Assembly (NCBI GenBank): GCA_014529385.2
Contig: CM043969.1
Coordinates: 27,291,446 to 27,355,445, forward strand
From: Adiantum capillus-veneris
Taxonomy: Eukaryota > Streptophyta > Polypodiopsida > Polypodiales > Pteridaceae
Reading direction: 5' to 3'
Length of the DNA stretch: 64,000 nt
Within the stretch, counting starts at the first letter, position 1; each line of letters starts with the position of its first letter. The notes beneath the pieces are model-generated. The model saw only the letters and a program-made list of their open reading frames with translations, was not told the origin of the DNA and made no database searches. Positions 33,892 to 45,175 of this stretch are shown in pieces. Position numbers and translations under genes: made by a program.

Positions 33892-35486
33892 TGACGAATG
33901 CAAAGCGGACCCCGAACCCCGACGGACTCTAAAACGCCGGGGGCCTAATGGCGCGCATTGAGCCTGGCACGATAAAGCAAACAGGGGGTACCACCTAGCT
34001 TTGAGCGGCTAGGACGCAAAACCCACGATGATATGAACACCGCAAGCCTACACAGCAAGAGAGAGAAAAGGAGAGAGAGAGAGAGAGAGAATACTTGTAA
34101 TTGATGAAAACCCTTGGGGGTGTGAGCTGGGTGAGTTCTTTCTGCAATATTTACAAGGCGACATGCCGTGGTGGTAGAGAGGTAGGGGCAGGAGATGGTG
34201 CAACCTACTTGGTGCGTTCTCTAGGGCGACTCAATGATTGTGAATACTCATCGCCAAGAGCGTGCATACGTGTGTGCATCGACCATTGGAGTCGAGAGAT
34301 GGATGTGGTTCCCTTCGCATGGTGCAATTCCCAAGGCAAACCCAACACACAAGACCCCTTCCCCGTGATGGTGATGGTGTCAATCCCTCCTACTACACTC
34401 TACCAAATGCTTGGTTCCACATAAATTGCCTCCCCCCCCCCCCGATAGTGACCTCTCAGTACCAATTTATAGGTGTTGGCTGCTTGGATTATGGTAATCC
34501 CAGTGTGGTTAGGGTAATCTTAATCGGGGAGACAAATCAAGTGGTGGGCCCGGTGTGGTTGACCCTTGCTTTGTTTTGGGGAGGTTATTAAAAGATGGGA
34601 ATCTCTAGGTGGGCCTTTGTGATCATCACCTAGAAAGAGGATATAAACAAAATGGAAATTTACAATGGCTCCGGTGAAAACTGAAGATAATGATAAAAAT
34701 AACCTAAAAATTACTGGGATGGCATTGTGGTTGCGTGTTGCCAGTGAATGGCGTGCTACCGGTGCGTCAGTGTTGAGCGTACTTCTTTTCGGAGTCGGCC
34801 AAGGCATGTCTTCGGTGCATTTTCTCTTTTTGTTGTTGGCGGCGCGTGCTTTGGATCCTTCTTCTTTTTGTTTGTTGATGTTGTAGCTGTTTTCTTTGTA
34901 TTTGCGGTGCCGTGCGTATATGCGTGTGTGTATAAATTTGTGCATGAGGGCGGGTGTGTGTGTTTTGTGTAGGAATGTGCGTGTGAAAACGTGCGTGGGA
35001 AGGGGGGCTGTATATACATAATGTAAATATAGTTTCTTTTTTTCTCTTTTTTCCTGGCGGATGGCCGGCAGCATGCTTTTCTGCGCAAGGTGGATGGGGG
35101 GGTAGAATAGGGGGTGTGTGTGTGTGGTGTGTGAGTGTGTGTGTGTGTGGGTAGGGTGTGTGTGTGTATTGGCGTATTGCGGACTGCGCTACCCATGAGG
35201 ACGCGTGTGTGTGTGTGTGTGTGTTCGAACTATGGCACACAACGCTTGGGGAGAGAGGGGAGAGGGGGGGGGGGGGGGGGGGGGGGGGGGCGTGATGGTT
35301 GTGGGGTGTGTGTGTATGGTGGGTGTGTGGGGTGTGTGGTGGCGATGCTGCCCGTGAGAGGGAGAGGGAGAGTCTCCGTGTTGGCATGGTCTAAGCGCCC
35401 AGATGAGAGGGAGAGAGAGGGACAGGGAGAGGGGGAGATGATCAGGGATAAGAGATAGAGAGAGTGTGTGATTGAGAGTGAGGGGG

Positions 35487-35525
<39 letters not shown>

Positions 35526-36084
35526 GGGGGCATGGGAGATGTGTGGGTGAGAGGGAGAGGGGGGGGGGGGATTAGTCAATGGGTGGGGGGGGTGTAACGA
35601 ATATATCCGTGGGCCAAAGAGGGGGGGAATGAGGCTGAGGGGGGGTGAGGCGAGCGGGTGGGGAAGAGGGAGGAGGGGTCGGGGGAAGGAATATTAGCGG
35701 GACAAAGGGAGGTGGGGAATAAGGGTAGAGGGTAATGTGAGGGGAAGTGTAGGGTGAGTGTAAGAGTGAGTGTAAGAATACGGAGAGTGGAAAGGGGGGG
35801 AGGGTTCTCACGCGGCTCACATAGAGGGAGCATGAGAGAGGGGTTGAGTGTTTCTTTTCTGAGCTTCTGCCTGGCCGGGGAGGGTAAATCGGGAGAGAGA
35901 GATATTAGGGAAGGGGGTATGTAGGGAAAATGGGGGAGAGAGAGTGTGAGGGTTTTATCCGACGCTCGTAGGGCAGGGGGGGGAGAAAAATAAGCTAAGG
36001 TGGGGGGTACTGAGAGTGGGGGGGGGGGGGGGGGGTGAAATGAGTTTTTTTTTTTTTTCTTTGATTTCTGAAAGTCGGCTATCA
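33892..36084 (-). mobile_element. 3' LTR of element D
   Basis: Plus orientation: TGACGAATGCAAAGCGG...GTCGGCTATCA, 2193 bp. Full-length match to 42719-45171. It is extremely rich in simple sequence: (GA)n at 34050-34090, C12 at 34432-34443, TG/TGTG blocks at 35110-35225, G27 at 35264-35290, G36 at 35488-35523 and GAGAGGG tracts. The many proline/serine or arginine/glutamate ORFs here are translations of these tracts. Confidence 0.93.
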
Positions 36085-36101
36085 TTAGCCCTCTCTCTTT
36101 T
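36085..36101 (-). other. Polypurine tract of element D
   Basis: Minus-strand AAAAGAGAGAGGGCTAA abuts the LTR start TGATAGCC. Confidence 0.7.
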
Positions 36102-36113
36102 GGCTAGAGGCAT

Positions 36114-37290
36114 TCATGCTTCTAGCCCTTCTTCAGTTTCTTCAGCTGTAGAGTTAGAGGGTTCTCCCTCTTTTGGAATGTCTAGCACGAATTCTGGGTC
36201 AAACCTAAGAAAATACCTCTTCAGTCTCCATCCATTGACTCTAGTGTTGTGAATTCTCCCATCTTCTTCCATCAGCTTATAACTGCCGTTGTTGTAGCAC
36301 TTCTTGATGATGAATGGCCCTTCCCATCTGGGTTGAAATTTCTTATCCTTCCTAGTGTCAAATATGTTGTTGTATCGCAGTACTAACATGCCTTTTTCCA
36401 GTCCTTTCTCTTTAAGCCCTTGATTGAAAGTGATTCGGCGTCGTTATACCTGTGCTACATAGTGATTGATTGCTTCTTCCCTATCCAGTTGGAGTCTCTC
36501 TAGATCCAAGATGTGGTTTCGGAGGTTTACGATTGGATGGTGGGTCTGGCTCGCCAAGACTCATAAGCTGGCTATTTGTACCTCAATGGGTAGAATTACC
36601 TCCTTCCCATAAACTAGATGGAAAGGAGTGAAACCTAGTGATGTTCGGAACGTTGTTCTGTAGGCCCAAAGAGCTGCCATGAGATGTTTATCTCAATCTC
36701 CTGTATGGTTGTTCACCTGTTTTGTGATGATTTTGCAAATCATTCCATTTACCTTCTCTACCACACCATTGCATTGTGGATTGTATGGTGTGGAATGCCG
36801 ACGTGTGATGCTTAACTTCTTCATCAATATCCTACCAAATCACCTCTAAATCCTGGTCCTCTATCTCATATTATCTCAAGAGGAGTGCCAAAACGGCAAA
36901 CGATATGCTCAAAAATGAACTTTGCCACCTCTTGGGCTGTAATGCGGGTGGTGGCCGTTGCTTCTGCCCATCGCGTCATGTAGTCTACACCCACTATGAT
37001 GTACAGTTTACCTGATTCGGACCTTGGTAAGGGACCGATTGCATCTATTCCCCATTTCTCAAAAGGACCATATGAAATGATAGGGGTTTGTGGCTCATAG
37101 GTTAACGTGCGATCACTGGCCACTTGACAAGCCTTACATGTTTTACACCAATGGTGTATATCTCTGTTCAAACTAGGCCAAAAGTATCCTGCCTGTAGAA
37201 TCTTCCTACTAGTGATATCTAGAGAAAAATGACCACCACAGACGCCATCATGGCATCTTGAAATTACCTATGTGATTTCACTGGAGGTTG
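36114..37290 (-). pseudogene. Element D integrase
   Basis: Zinc domain near 37130-37290: CHDGVCGGHF and CKTCKACQ. Core at 36866-37171: EKWGIDAIGPLPRS (first Asp) and VDYMTRWAEATATTRITAQE, ending in CRFGTPLEII just before the expected second Asp, where the frame breaks. 36400-36866 is in other frames. The C-terminal domain at 36114-36389 reads FQPRWEGPFIIKKCYNNGSYKL, followed by an acidic tail. The core is disrupted, so it is not functional. Confidence 0.85.
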
Positions 37291-38467
37291 GCACCCACCT
37301 GAGAATTTGATCTTTGCCCTTACAATACAAGTGATTGTCTATAAGGCGGTACCTAGTAGCCTTCCTTACCAGCCATTGTTTTTGGCCTTTGGTGTGTCCT
37401 GCTGGAAATTCCCCTGTATTTAGAAAGCTAATGATATCAGGCATAGCATCACTGCCTTGGAAGATGGGTAGTTTTAATTTGATTGCGCCTATGGGAACAT
37501 CTTGTATTCTTTCTTTAGCTAGTGCATCTGCCTCTTGATTTTCTGCTCTGGGAACATGGAAGAGCTTTACTGCTTCAAACTTCTTCAGCAGGTCCTTAAC
37601 TTGGCGAAGTTGACCAAGTAAAACCTGATTTTTGCACTCCCAGGTGCCATTTATCTTCCTTATCAAAAGCAAAGCGTCGCCGAACACATTCAAGCGCTGA
37701 ATTTTTTGTGAAATACATTGTTCCAACCCAAGGATTAGGGCTGCATATTCTGCCTCATTGTTAGAGTAGGAGTGTAATAACTGCCCCATGGAGAATACTC
37801 TTTCTTGCTGTTCATTGAAAATGGCCATGCCTGCTACAGACTGATCCATTGTTCTCTTGTATGCTCCGTCAAAGAAAAGAGAGTGAGCGCTCTCTAGCTT
37901 AGGGCTTTCTTTATCTGGTGTTCCTTCCTTTGCTTCCGTGTTGACCTTCAGCTTCTTCTTGTAATGGCGATGAGTGAGAATTCCTGCTAAACTAGCCCTG
38001 GTGGAGTTTTCTACTTGCATGGTGTAGTCAAACTCTTGTAGTCTAATTAACCACTTTGAGATCCTAGATGAGACATCCATGTGTCGCATTACATAAGGGA
38101 AAACCTCTTCCATTTTCAGGATTACAAATGGTCTAGGCAGGAGATAGGAGCATAATTTTGTGGTAGCAAACATTAGTGCCAGAACCATGTGTTCTACTTC
38201 GGTGAATCCCTTTTCTGATGGGGTCATGACTCGACTAGAGAAGTAAATAGGGCGCATGAAAGAAGTTTTGGGATCCTTTTGCATTAGCACTGCTCCCAGA
38301 GTATCATTTCCCACACTAGGGTTCACATAGAATGGCTCGTCCCACTTAGGAGGTGAAATAGTGGGAAGCTTAGATAGGACTTGCTTTACCTCAGTAAACT
38401 GCTGCTCATTCTCTTCACTCCATGAGAAAACATCCCTTTGGGTGAGTTGTTGTAGGGGAAGGACCAA
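37268..38467 (-). CDS. Element D dual RNase H (Gypsy RNase H plus archaeal-type RNase H)
   Basis: A 399-codon open frame. Residues about 1-180 are the RT-connected RNase H-like domain (FSWSEENEQQFTEVKQVLSK, DTLGAVLMQKDPK, RPIYFSSRVMTPSEKGFTEV). Residues about 195-330 are a second RNase H: LFFDGAYKRT (Asp), YSNNEAEYAALILGLEQC (Glu), VFGDALLLIRKINGTW (Asp) and HVPRAENQEADALAKE (Asp). All four catalytic acids of the second domain are present. It ends with the start of the integrase N-terminus (YRLIDNHLYCKG). The Gypsy RNase H copy lacks recognisable active acids, as usual in Tat elements where the added domain takes over. Start uncertain; in the polyprotein it follows RT. Confidence 0.85.
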   Translation of the reverse strand: MVLPLQQLTQRDVFSWSEENEQQFTEVKQVLSKLPTISPPKWDEPFYVNPSVGNDTLGAVLMQKDPKTSFMRPIYFSSRVMTPSEKGFTEVEHMVLALMFATTKLCSYLLPRPFVILKMEEVFPYVMRHMDVSSRISKWLIRLQEFDYTMQVENSTRASLAGILTHRHYKKKLKVNTEAKEGTPDKESPKLESAHSLFFDGAYKRTMDQSVAGMAIFNEQQERVFSMGQLLHSYSNNEAEYAALILGLEQCISQKIQRLNVFGDALLLIRKINGTWECKNQVLLGQLRQVKDLLKKFEAVKLFHVPRAENQEADALAKERIQDVPIGAIKLKLPIFQGSDAMPDIISFLNTGEFPAGHTKGQKQWLVRKATRYRLIDNHLYCKGKDQILRWVPTSSEIT

Positions 38468-38497
38468 TTGAGATAGCAGGTGAATGAACCTGCTTAA

Positions 38498-39664
38498 TTA
38501 TCTTACCTTCTGAAGGAAAGAAACCAACTGCTTGGCAGTGGTGGGTAAGAATAAAGATACCAGAGCCTGAATCTTGCTATGGTCAGCCTCGATTCCTTTC
38601 TCTGAAATTACATGACCAAGGAGAGTGACCTTGCTCTCACCAATGTGACACTTGTTCACGTTGAGTTGGCCACCCAGGTTTTGCAGCCTGGTTAAGCCAT
38701 CATAGACTTTGCTTAGATGAAGGGTTCGTGAGCTATAGATGCAAAAATCATCTATGAAAACCCGTATTGATGTTCCAAAGTAGGGAGCATTGAAATGTGG
38801 CTGGGGCGTTGGTGAAGCCAAATGGCATTACTCTGTAGGAAAACATCCCCAAGGTGTGATGAAGGTTGTCTTCTTCTGATCCTCCTCCGCAATGCTAATC
38901 TGGAAGTATCCTGAGTAGCCATCACATACTGTGTAGCGTTCGTGACCTGCCACTTCATTGAGTATTTCATCCTGGAATGAGAGGGGAAAATGATCCCTCT
39001 TCGTGGCTGCATTGAGAGGTTTATAATCCACACAGACTCTCCACTTACCATTTTTTTTTGGTGTGACTACTACTATGGAGACCCATTCTGAGTCTTCGAC
39101 AGGGTAGATGAAACCTGCTTGTAGCAAACTCCTTACTTCTTTAAGCAATGCCTCTTGTTGGATTGCTCCAAGTCTTCTAAGCTTCTGTACTACGGGTTTA
39201 CTGCCTTCCTTGAGCTTTATGTGGTGTTGCACTTCTGTAATTCCTGTGATCTTATCATAGCCATCAATGAACAAAGTAGTGAAGCTGCCTAACATATATA
39301 CATACTCCTTCCTTTCTTCATTGGTTAACTCATTTGAGAGCATTTTTTGTAGCTTACCTGCATCCTCCAATGACTGATTACCTGATGGTCCCTCTTGGTT
39401 TGCTGAGGTTGCTTCAGATTGTGTTAATCCATTTGGGTCTTTAAGAATGATTCCCATTACTTCTATGCTACTGTCACTCCCGTCGGTGGTGGTTGTGTCT
39501 TCTCCTGAGGTAGACGAGGAGTCGCTGGTGGACTCGTCTTTTGAAGCCTCCAAGATCATGTTGCGCTGCTTTCCAGTCCTCATGTCGCAGAATATGGACT
39601 TCCCTTTAGCATCCTTCATCTGGATCATCCCGATGCTCCAGTCTTGTTTAGCTTCCATGGCCAT
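38498..39664 (-). pseudogene. Element D reverse transcriptase
   Basis: 38828-39664 runs from the protease end into RT: EVQHHIKLKEGSKPVVQKLR, VEDSEWVSIVVVTPKKNG, RVCVDYKPLNAATKRDHF, TVCDGYSGYFQISIAEEDQ (first Asp) and FITPWGCFPTE. A frameshift near 38825 then passes to 38498-38821 with IRVFIDDFCIYSS (FIDD catalytic box), KCHIGESKVTLLGHVISEKG and the thumb. Both catalytic regions survive, but in different frames. Confidence 0.9.
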
Positions 39665-40246
39665 AAGCCAAGGCCTTCCAAGAATGATGGGGTAGCCCTA
39701 CCCTTTGTGTGGCATGACGAATATGTCTACCTCCACTTCCGTTTTGAATGCTTTTACTTCAACCGCATTTACAATGCATACGCATTTTACTCTTACATTG
39801 TTTGCCATCTTGGCTCGGCAGGGTGCCGACCTACTTACCTCTAGACCTAAGTGGTGCATCATCTTTTCACTCATGACGCATATTTGCGTGCCACCATCTA
39901 TGTAGACGTTTGAAATCCCCTGCCCTTTGATGTGAGCGTCCATGGTTGGCAGGATGTCATCGAGATCCCTCCCAGAGATAGCCCTAGCTATCCGTGGTTT
40001 TGATTTCCTGGTACTTACCATTTTCGTCCATTGCCTCCTCATTCTGGGTGCAAGGTGGAGTAATTGGGGCCAAGTTATCTTCGGGCCCTGCATTAACACA
40101 TCCTGAACTAAGTCATAGGGTTGTGCTTCCTCACCTAGTGAGATGTCCACGATGTCTATCTTCCGCCGCGGTTTAGATGCTTGCTTGCTAGACTCGGCTT
40201 TTCCTTTCATATTCTTCTTTTTGAGATGCCTCCTCGTGCCTCGCAC
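39665..40246 (-). pseudogene. Element D aspartic protease
   Basis: 39698-40246 carries VYIDGGTQICVMSEKMM, with D-G-G-T as in other Tat-type proteases, then AKMANNVRVKCVCIVNAVEV and DIFVMPHKG. A stop at about 39698 cuts it from YPIILGRPWLMAMEAKQDWS, which opens the RT frame. F has the same arrangement with DGGA and IILGMPWLLAIGAKQDWE. Confidence 0.85.
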
Positions 40247-41364
40247 GTTTCACTCCCATAGCATCTACTTCTTCTACCTTCGCTTTTCCTTTGTGCTTCT
40301 CTCGAGCTGACTCTTCTACCTTCGCCTTCCCTTTAGCCTCTAAGCTAATAACACTCACCGCTTGGTTCACCACAGGTGGTGGGGGTAGTGGCGGAATGAG
40401 AGGTTGGGGTGGTGGTTGCTGTTGTATAGGTGGTCGTAGGATTTGGACTAATGGGATTGGTCCTGGCTGCCTTGGTGGTGGTCTTACTCTTGGCGGAGAG
40501 ATCTGATTTGTCTCCCCCCTCTATTGAAATTCTGCCTCCTCGGGTGTGGGCAGTAGTACATTCCATGGCCGTCTTCCCCGCAGTTGTAATAGTGGTACTC
40601 TAGGTTCTGCCTTCGTTGTCCGCTTTCTTGTTCTGGGTTCCTGCCAGATGCATGCCCTTGCTGCACCAGATGCACATATAAACTCTCTAGTTGGTGGTGA
40701 TGCGACTTAGCAGGTCTTGTTGTTCCTCTGATGTCTCCTGTGGTTGGACTCTATGATTGGCTATTGCAGCCACTGGGGTTGGTCGGGCCGAGCTTGTTTG
40801 CTCTGATTCATTTACTCTTGCTTGCATGCGCAGCTTCTTGTCTTTAAGGTGGGTTACTTCGACTGCCAACTCATATGTTGCAGGAAACCTTCCCTTCACC
40901 TTCTCTCTAAGTGGCGACCATAGACCAGCAATGAAACGATACTTCTTCAAGAACTTAGGCGCTCCTTTGCCTTCCTCCAGTGTGGCAACCCATCTCTCCC
41001 ATAAGTCCACAAACTTTGACTCATAGGTGGCATACTCCAACAGGCCTGGGTGCTTTAATTCTGTCAATAGCTTCCATAGCTTCTCCGAGGTTGTGCCTCC
41101 ACCAAAACTCTTTACAAAAGCATCCCTTAACACATCCCATGCATTCTTGGTAGCCTGGGGCAATGCATTATACCAGGACTTGGCCTCTACTTTCATTAGT
41201 AGAGGAAAAATTCTAAGTCGTGACGCGTCGTCATCTTTGTTGGAGACGACACAAGCAATGTCGAAATCGTCCAAAAAGTCGGTGGTGAGATCCTCACCCT
41301 TATTTCCTCTGAACGTGGGGAAAGAAACACTTGCCATGGTGGTGACTCGAGAAATTACAAACAT
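40247..41364 (-). pseudogene. Element D gag
   Basis: 40687-41364 is the capsid part: DDASRLRIFPLLMKVEAKSW, ALPQATKNAWDVLRDAFVKS, LTELKHPGLLEYATYESKFV and FIAGLWSPLREKVKGRFPAT (gag domain). Then a stop; 40484-40675 has a zinc-knuckle remnant YYNCGEDGHGMYYCP with the first Cys changed to Tyr. A KE-rich linker at 40188-40373 leads to the protease. Confidence 0.85.
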
Positions 41365-41682
41365 TTTTCTTTTTTTCTTATTATTTTTCTTTTTTACATC
41401 AACAGCAGTGGCTCATAGCGGTTTTACAGGGGCGGATGGATAGGTTAAAACAGGATAAAAATAGAGACATTAAAGGAATGATGGTAATCTAGTATGGGGA
41501 GAATGATAGGGTTTGGGGAATTGAGGATTTCTCCTAGTACTGCCGCACCGAATAGGTAAACGATCTTCTGTTGGTAGAAGACTTTCCTATCTACATAGAT
41601 ATTCACATGCATATGCTACAGGAATTTGAACGGGAATGCCGTCGGCCCGTTTTCCATCATGCACAGAGGGCGGAATACTTAC

Positions 41683-42642
41683 TTATACTCTTACCGTGCC
41701 AGTGTTGATGAGTTGGCACATCCACAAGAGGTCGTCATCTTTCATGGGCTCTACCCTTCCTTTGTTGCTTAGCACGTACGGGGTGATGGTGACGCGTCTG
41801 ACCACTCCCAGCCTTTTGGCTAATAGCAATTGTAGGAAATTTCCGTAATCGGCGTGTTGCATGAATTCTACTCCATTCAGCTGCAGCTCATCTCCATCCC
41901 ACTGGGTCTCTCCCATGGTAGAGAGTTTCTTCAGGATAAGTTGTACAGGAAGAGGAGGAAGGTCCTCCACTCGCTTCCCAAAACAGCGAGAGCAGTAGCC
42001 GAACCACTCTTCTCTAGGACATAGGAATATTCTCACCACTTCTTCTTCTGGATTGTCGAAGTGGATTGGTAGCACTCGCATGCATCGTGAAAATCGGTAG
42101 GCGACCTTCCGCCGCTTAGCTTCGGATGACTTCTTCTTTGACAAAGTGGGTACAACCCGGCTCTCTGAGCTTGAAGCACTTTCTTGTCCAGATGCCTCTC
42201 CCTTCGGGGTCATGTGTTTCGAGGCTAGCCTATCTTCTCCTTGCCTTTGGCTCGAGCAGCCCCTTTAGGCCACTTTGGGGTTTTATCTTTGACTGTAGTT
42301 TCTTTAGGGAAAAGAGGACTCACCGTCTGCTTCCCTTCCTTGACGTGAATGACCTCCTTGCAATGAATGTCAATGTAGAAGACTTCAGCCCTTCCGCTTC
42401 CTTCGTTGCTGGCACTCATCGACCGTATGCCTTGGTTGACAACAGTGATGGCACCTCACCAATCTTCCACCTGATGCTTTCGATTTATAGTTAGAACGAG
42501 CGACACGAGATGGAGAATTTACCTCTTGAATGTTGATGACACTGTAGCCTGGCAGTAGCACCTCAATGAAGGCGGCTAGGGCCTCCTTTGTCTCTTCTTC
42601 TTCCGTCATCCATTTAGAAAATTCCTTCAGCCACTCGTCCAT
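41683..42642 (-). pseudogene. Element D extra ORF upstream of gag, with zinc knuckle
   Basis: Two frames, 42385-42642 and 41683-42213, plus a short stretch between, lie between PBS and gag. The first starts MDEWLKEFSKWM 77 bp after the LTR and contains a perfect CCHC pattern, CHHCCQPRHTVDEC. The second holds EEVVRIFLCPREEWFGYCSR and QLILKKLSTMGETQWDGDEL. No known domain is recognised apart from the knuckle. Ogre elements carry an ORF of unknown function at this place. 41365-41682 between this and gag is non-coding. Confidence 0.65.
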
Positions 42643-42699
42643 GATTGATAGTGGGCGTCACTTTCAGCATTGTAAATCAAAGGGTCTTAGAAAAGCCCT

Positions 42700-42717
42700 C
42701 CTTCGTGGGGGCACCAA
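42700..42717 (-). other. Primer binding site region of element D
   Basis: The minus strand next to the 5' LTR reads TT, then TGGTGCCCCCACGAAGG. The TGG spacing is right for a PBS; the tRNA is not identified. Confidence 0.5.
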
Positions 42718-42882
42718 ATGACGGACGCAAAGCGGACCCCGAACCCCGACGGCCTCTAAAACTCCGGGGGCCAAATGGCGCGCCTCGAGCCTGCCACGGT
42801 AAAGCGACCAGGAGGCACCACCTAGCTTTGAGCGGCTAGGACGTAAAACCCACGATGATATGAACACCGCAAGCCTACACAC

Positions 42883-42894
42883 CGAGAGAGAGAA

Positions 42895-42983
<89 letters not shown>

Positions 42984-42990
42984 AGAGAGA
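42883..42990. repeat. (GA)n microsatellite in D LTR
   Basis: Nearly pure GA dinucleotides with one GGA break near 42964. The partner LTR has only about 40 bp here (34050-34090). Confidence 0.95.
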
Positions 42991-43323
42991 ATACTTGCAA
43001 TTGATGAAAACCCTCGGGGGTGTGAGGGTGAGTTATTTCTGCAATATTTACAAGGCGGCATGCCGTGGTGGTAGAGAGGTAGGGGGAGGAGATGGTGCAA
43101 CCTACTTGGTGCGTTCTCTAGGGCGACTCAATGATTGTGAATACTCATCGCCAAGAGCGTGCATACGTGTGTGCATCGACCATTGGAGTCGAGAGATGGA
43201 TGTGGTTCCCTTCGCATGATGCAATTCCCAATGCAAACCCAACACACAAGACCCCTTCTCCGTGATGGTGATGGTGTCAATCCCTCCTACTACACTCTAC
43301 CAAATGCTTGGTTCCACATAAAT

Positions 43324-43325
<2 letters not shown>

Positions 43326-43364
<39 letters not shown>
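43326..43364. repeat. Poly-C tract (39 nt) in D LTR
   Basis: The partner tract at 34432-34443 is 12 nt. Its flanks AAATTGC and GATAGTGACC are the same in both LTRs. Confidence 0.95.
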
Positions 43365-43365
<1 letters not shown>

Positions 43366-43877
43366 ATAGTGACCTCTCAGTGCAAATTTATAGGTTTTGG
43401 TTGCTTGGATTATGGTAATCCTAGTGTGGTTAGGGTAATCTTAATCGGGGCGACAAAGCAAGTGGTGGGCCCGGTGTGGTTGACCCTTGCTTTCTTTTGG
43501 GGAGGTTATTACAAGATAGGAATCTCTAGGTGGGCCTTTGTGACCATCACCTAGAGAGAGGATATTTACAAAATGGAAATTTACAATGGCTCGGGTGAAA
43601 GCTGAAGATAATGATAAAAATAACCTAAAAATTATTGGGATGGCGTCGTGGTTGCGTGTTGCCGGTGAATGGCGTGCTGCCGGTGCGTCAATGTCGAGCG
43701 TACTTCTTTTCGGAGTCGGCCGGGGCATGCCTTCGGCGCATTTTCTCTTTTTGTTGTTGGCGGCGCGTTCTTTGGATCCTTCTTCTTTTTGTTTGTTGAT
43801 ATTGTAGCTGTTTTCTTCGTATTTACGGTGCGGTGCGTATATGCGTGTGTGTATATATTCGTGCATGAGGGCGGGTG

Positions 43878-44225
43878 TGTGTGTTTTGTGTAGGAATGTG
43901 CATGTGAAAACGTGCATGGGAAGGGGGGCTATATATATATATATAATGTAAATATAGTTTTTTTTTTCTCTTTTTTCCTGGCGGATGGCCAGCGGCATGC
44001 TTTTCTGCGCAAGGTGGATGGGGGGGTAGAATAGGGTGTGTGAGTGTGTGTGTGTGGGTAGGGTGTGTGTGTTTTGTGTAGGAATGTGCGTGTGAAAACA
44101 TGCATGGGAAGGGGGGCTATATATACATAATGTAAATATAGTTTCTTTTTTTCTGTTTTTTCCAGGCAGATGGCCAGCGGCATGCTTTTATGCGCAAGGT
44201 GGATGGGGGGGTAGAATAGGGGGTG
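43878..44225. repeat. Direct duplication inside the D 5' LTR
   Basis: The block from GTGTGTTTTGTGTAGGAATG through GGCATGCTTTT and GTGGATGGGGGGGTAGAATA occurs at about 43878-44036 and again at about 44067-44221. The other LTR has one copy (about 34950-35112). Confidence 0.85.
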
Positions 44226-44636
44226 TGTGTGTGTGGTGTGTGAGTGTGTGTGGGTAGGGTGTATGTGTGTGTGTGTGGGTAGGGTGTGTGTGTTTTGTGT
44301 GTGTGTGTATTGGAGTATAGCGGATTGCGCTGCCCGTGAGGGCATGTGTGTGTGTGTGTTCAGACTGCGGCGCACAGCGCTGGGGAGAGAGGGGGGGAGA
44401 GGGGGGGGGGGGTGATTATTGTGGGATGTGTGTGTATGGTGGGCGTGTGGGGTGTATGGTGGCGATGATGCCCGTGAGAGGGAGAGGGAGAGTCTCCGTG
44501 CTGGAGTGGCCCGAGCGCCTAGATGAGAGACAGAGAGAGGGGGAGTCTCCGCGCTGGCGTGAGAGAGAGAGCGAGGGAGAGGGAGAGGGGGAGATGATTA
44601 GGGATAAGAGATAGAGAGATTGTGTGATGAGAGTAA

Positions 44637-44667
<31 letters not shown>

Positions 44668-45171
44668 GTTGTCTTGCATGGGAGCTTGAGGACGAGGGGG
44701 GATTAGTCAATGGGTGGGGGGGTGTAAGTAATATATCCACGGGCCAAAAGGGGGGGAATGAGGCCGAGGGGGGGTGAGGAGAGCGGGTGGGGAAGAGGGA
44801 GGAGGGGTCGGGGGAAGGAATATTAGTGGGCCAAAGGGAGGTGGGGAATAAGGTTAGAGGGTAATATGAGGGGAAGTGTAGGGTGAGTGTAAGAGTGAGT
44901 GTAAGAATACGGAGAGCAGAAAGGGGGGGACGGTTCTCACGCGGCTCACACAGAGGGAGCACGAGAGAGGGGTCGGGAGTTTCTTTTTTGAGCTTCTGCC
45001 TGGTCGGGGAGGGTAAATCGGGAGAGAGAGATATTAGGGAAGGGGGTATGTAGGGAAAATGGGGGAGAGAGAGTGCGGGGGTTTTATCCAACGCCCGTAG
45101 GGCAGGGGGGGGGGGTGTGTGAAATGAGTTTTTTTTTGTTTTTTTTCTTTGATTTCCGAAAGTCGGCTATC

Positions 45172-45175
45172 ACTA
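45172..45175. repeat. Target site duplication CTAG, right of element D
   Basis: Matches 33888-33891. C's gag resumes here on the minus strand. Confidence 0.8.

Larger units (their letters stand above)
33892..45171 (-). mobile_element. Element D: Tat-lineage Ty3/Gypsy retrotransposon in C's gag
   Basis: 11.3 kb with LTRs of 2193 and 2453 bp and CTAG target duplications. Minus-strand order: extra 5' ORF, gag, protease, RT, RNase H, a second (archaeal-type) RNase H, integrase, PPT, LTR. Two RNase H domains and an ORF before gag are marks of the Tat/Ogre lineage. Skipping D restores C's gag reading frame, which fixes the insertion point. Frameshifts in pol suggest it is dead, but it is less decayed than C. 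Confidence 0.93.
42719..45171 (-). mobile_element. 5' LTR of element D
   Basis: 2453 bp, TGACGGACGCAAAGCGG...GTCGGCTATCA. It is longer than the other LTR because of a long (GA)n at 42883-42990, a run of 39 C at 43326-43364 and a direct duplication of about 160-190 bp (about 43878-44040 repeated at about 44067-44225). The PBS and the extra ORF lie on its inner side. Confidence 0.93.

Noticed and set aside
35135-36085. Long Pro/Ser-rich and Arg/Glu-rich ORFs on both strands (also 42822-45091)
   Set aside because: They are translations of GA, TG and poly-G tracts in the LTRs of D, occur in several frames at once, and lack any domain.
33895-45171. The two GA-rich blocks as a segmental duplication of host DNA
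   Set aside because: They have TG...CA ends, flank a Gypsy gag-pol with PPT and PBS-like site, and share CTAG target duplications, so they are LTRs.
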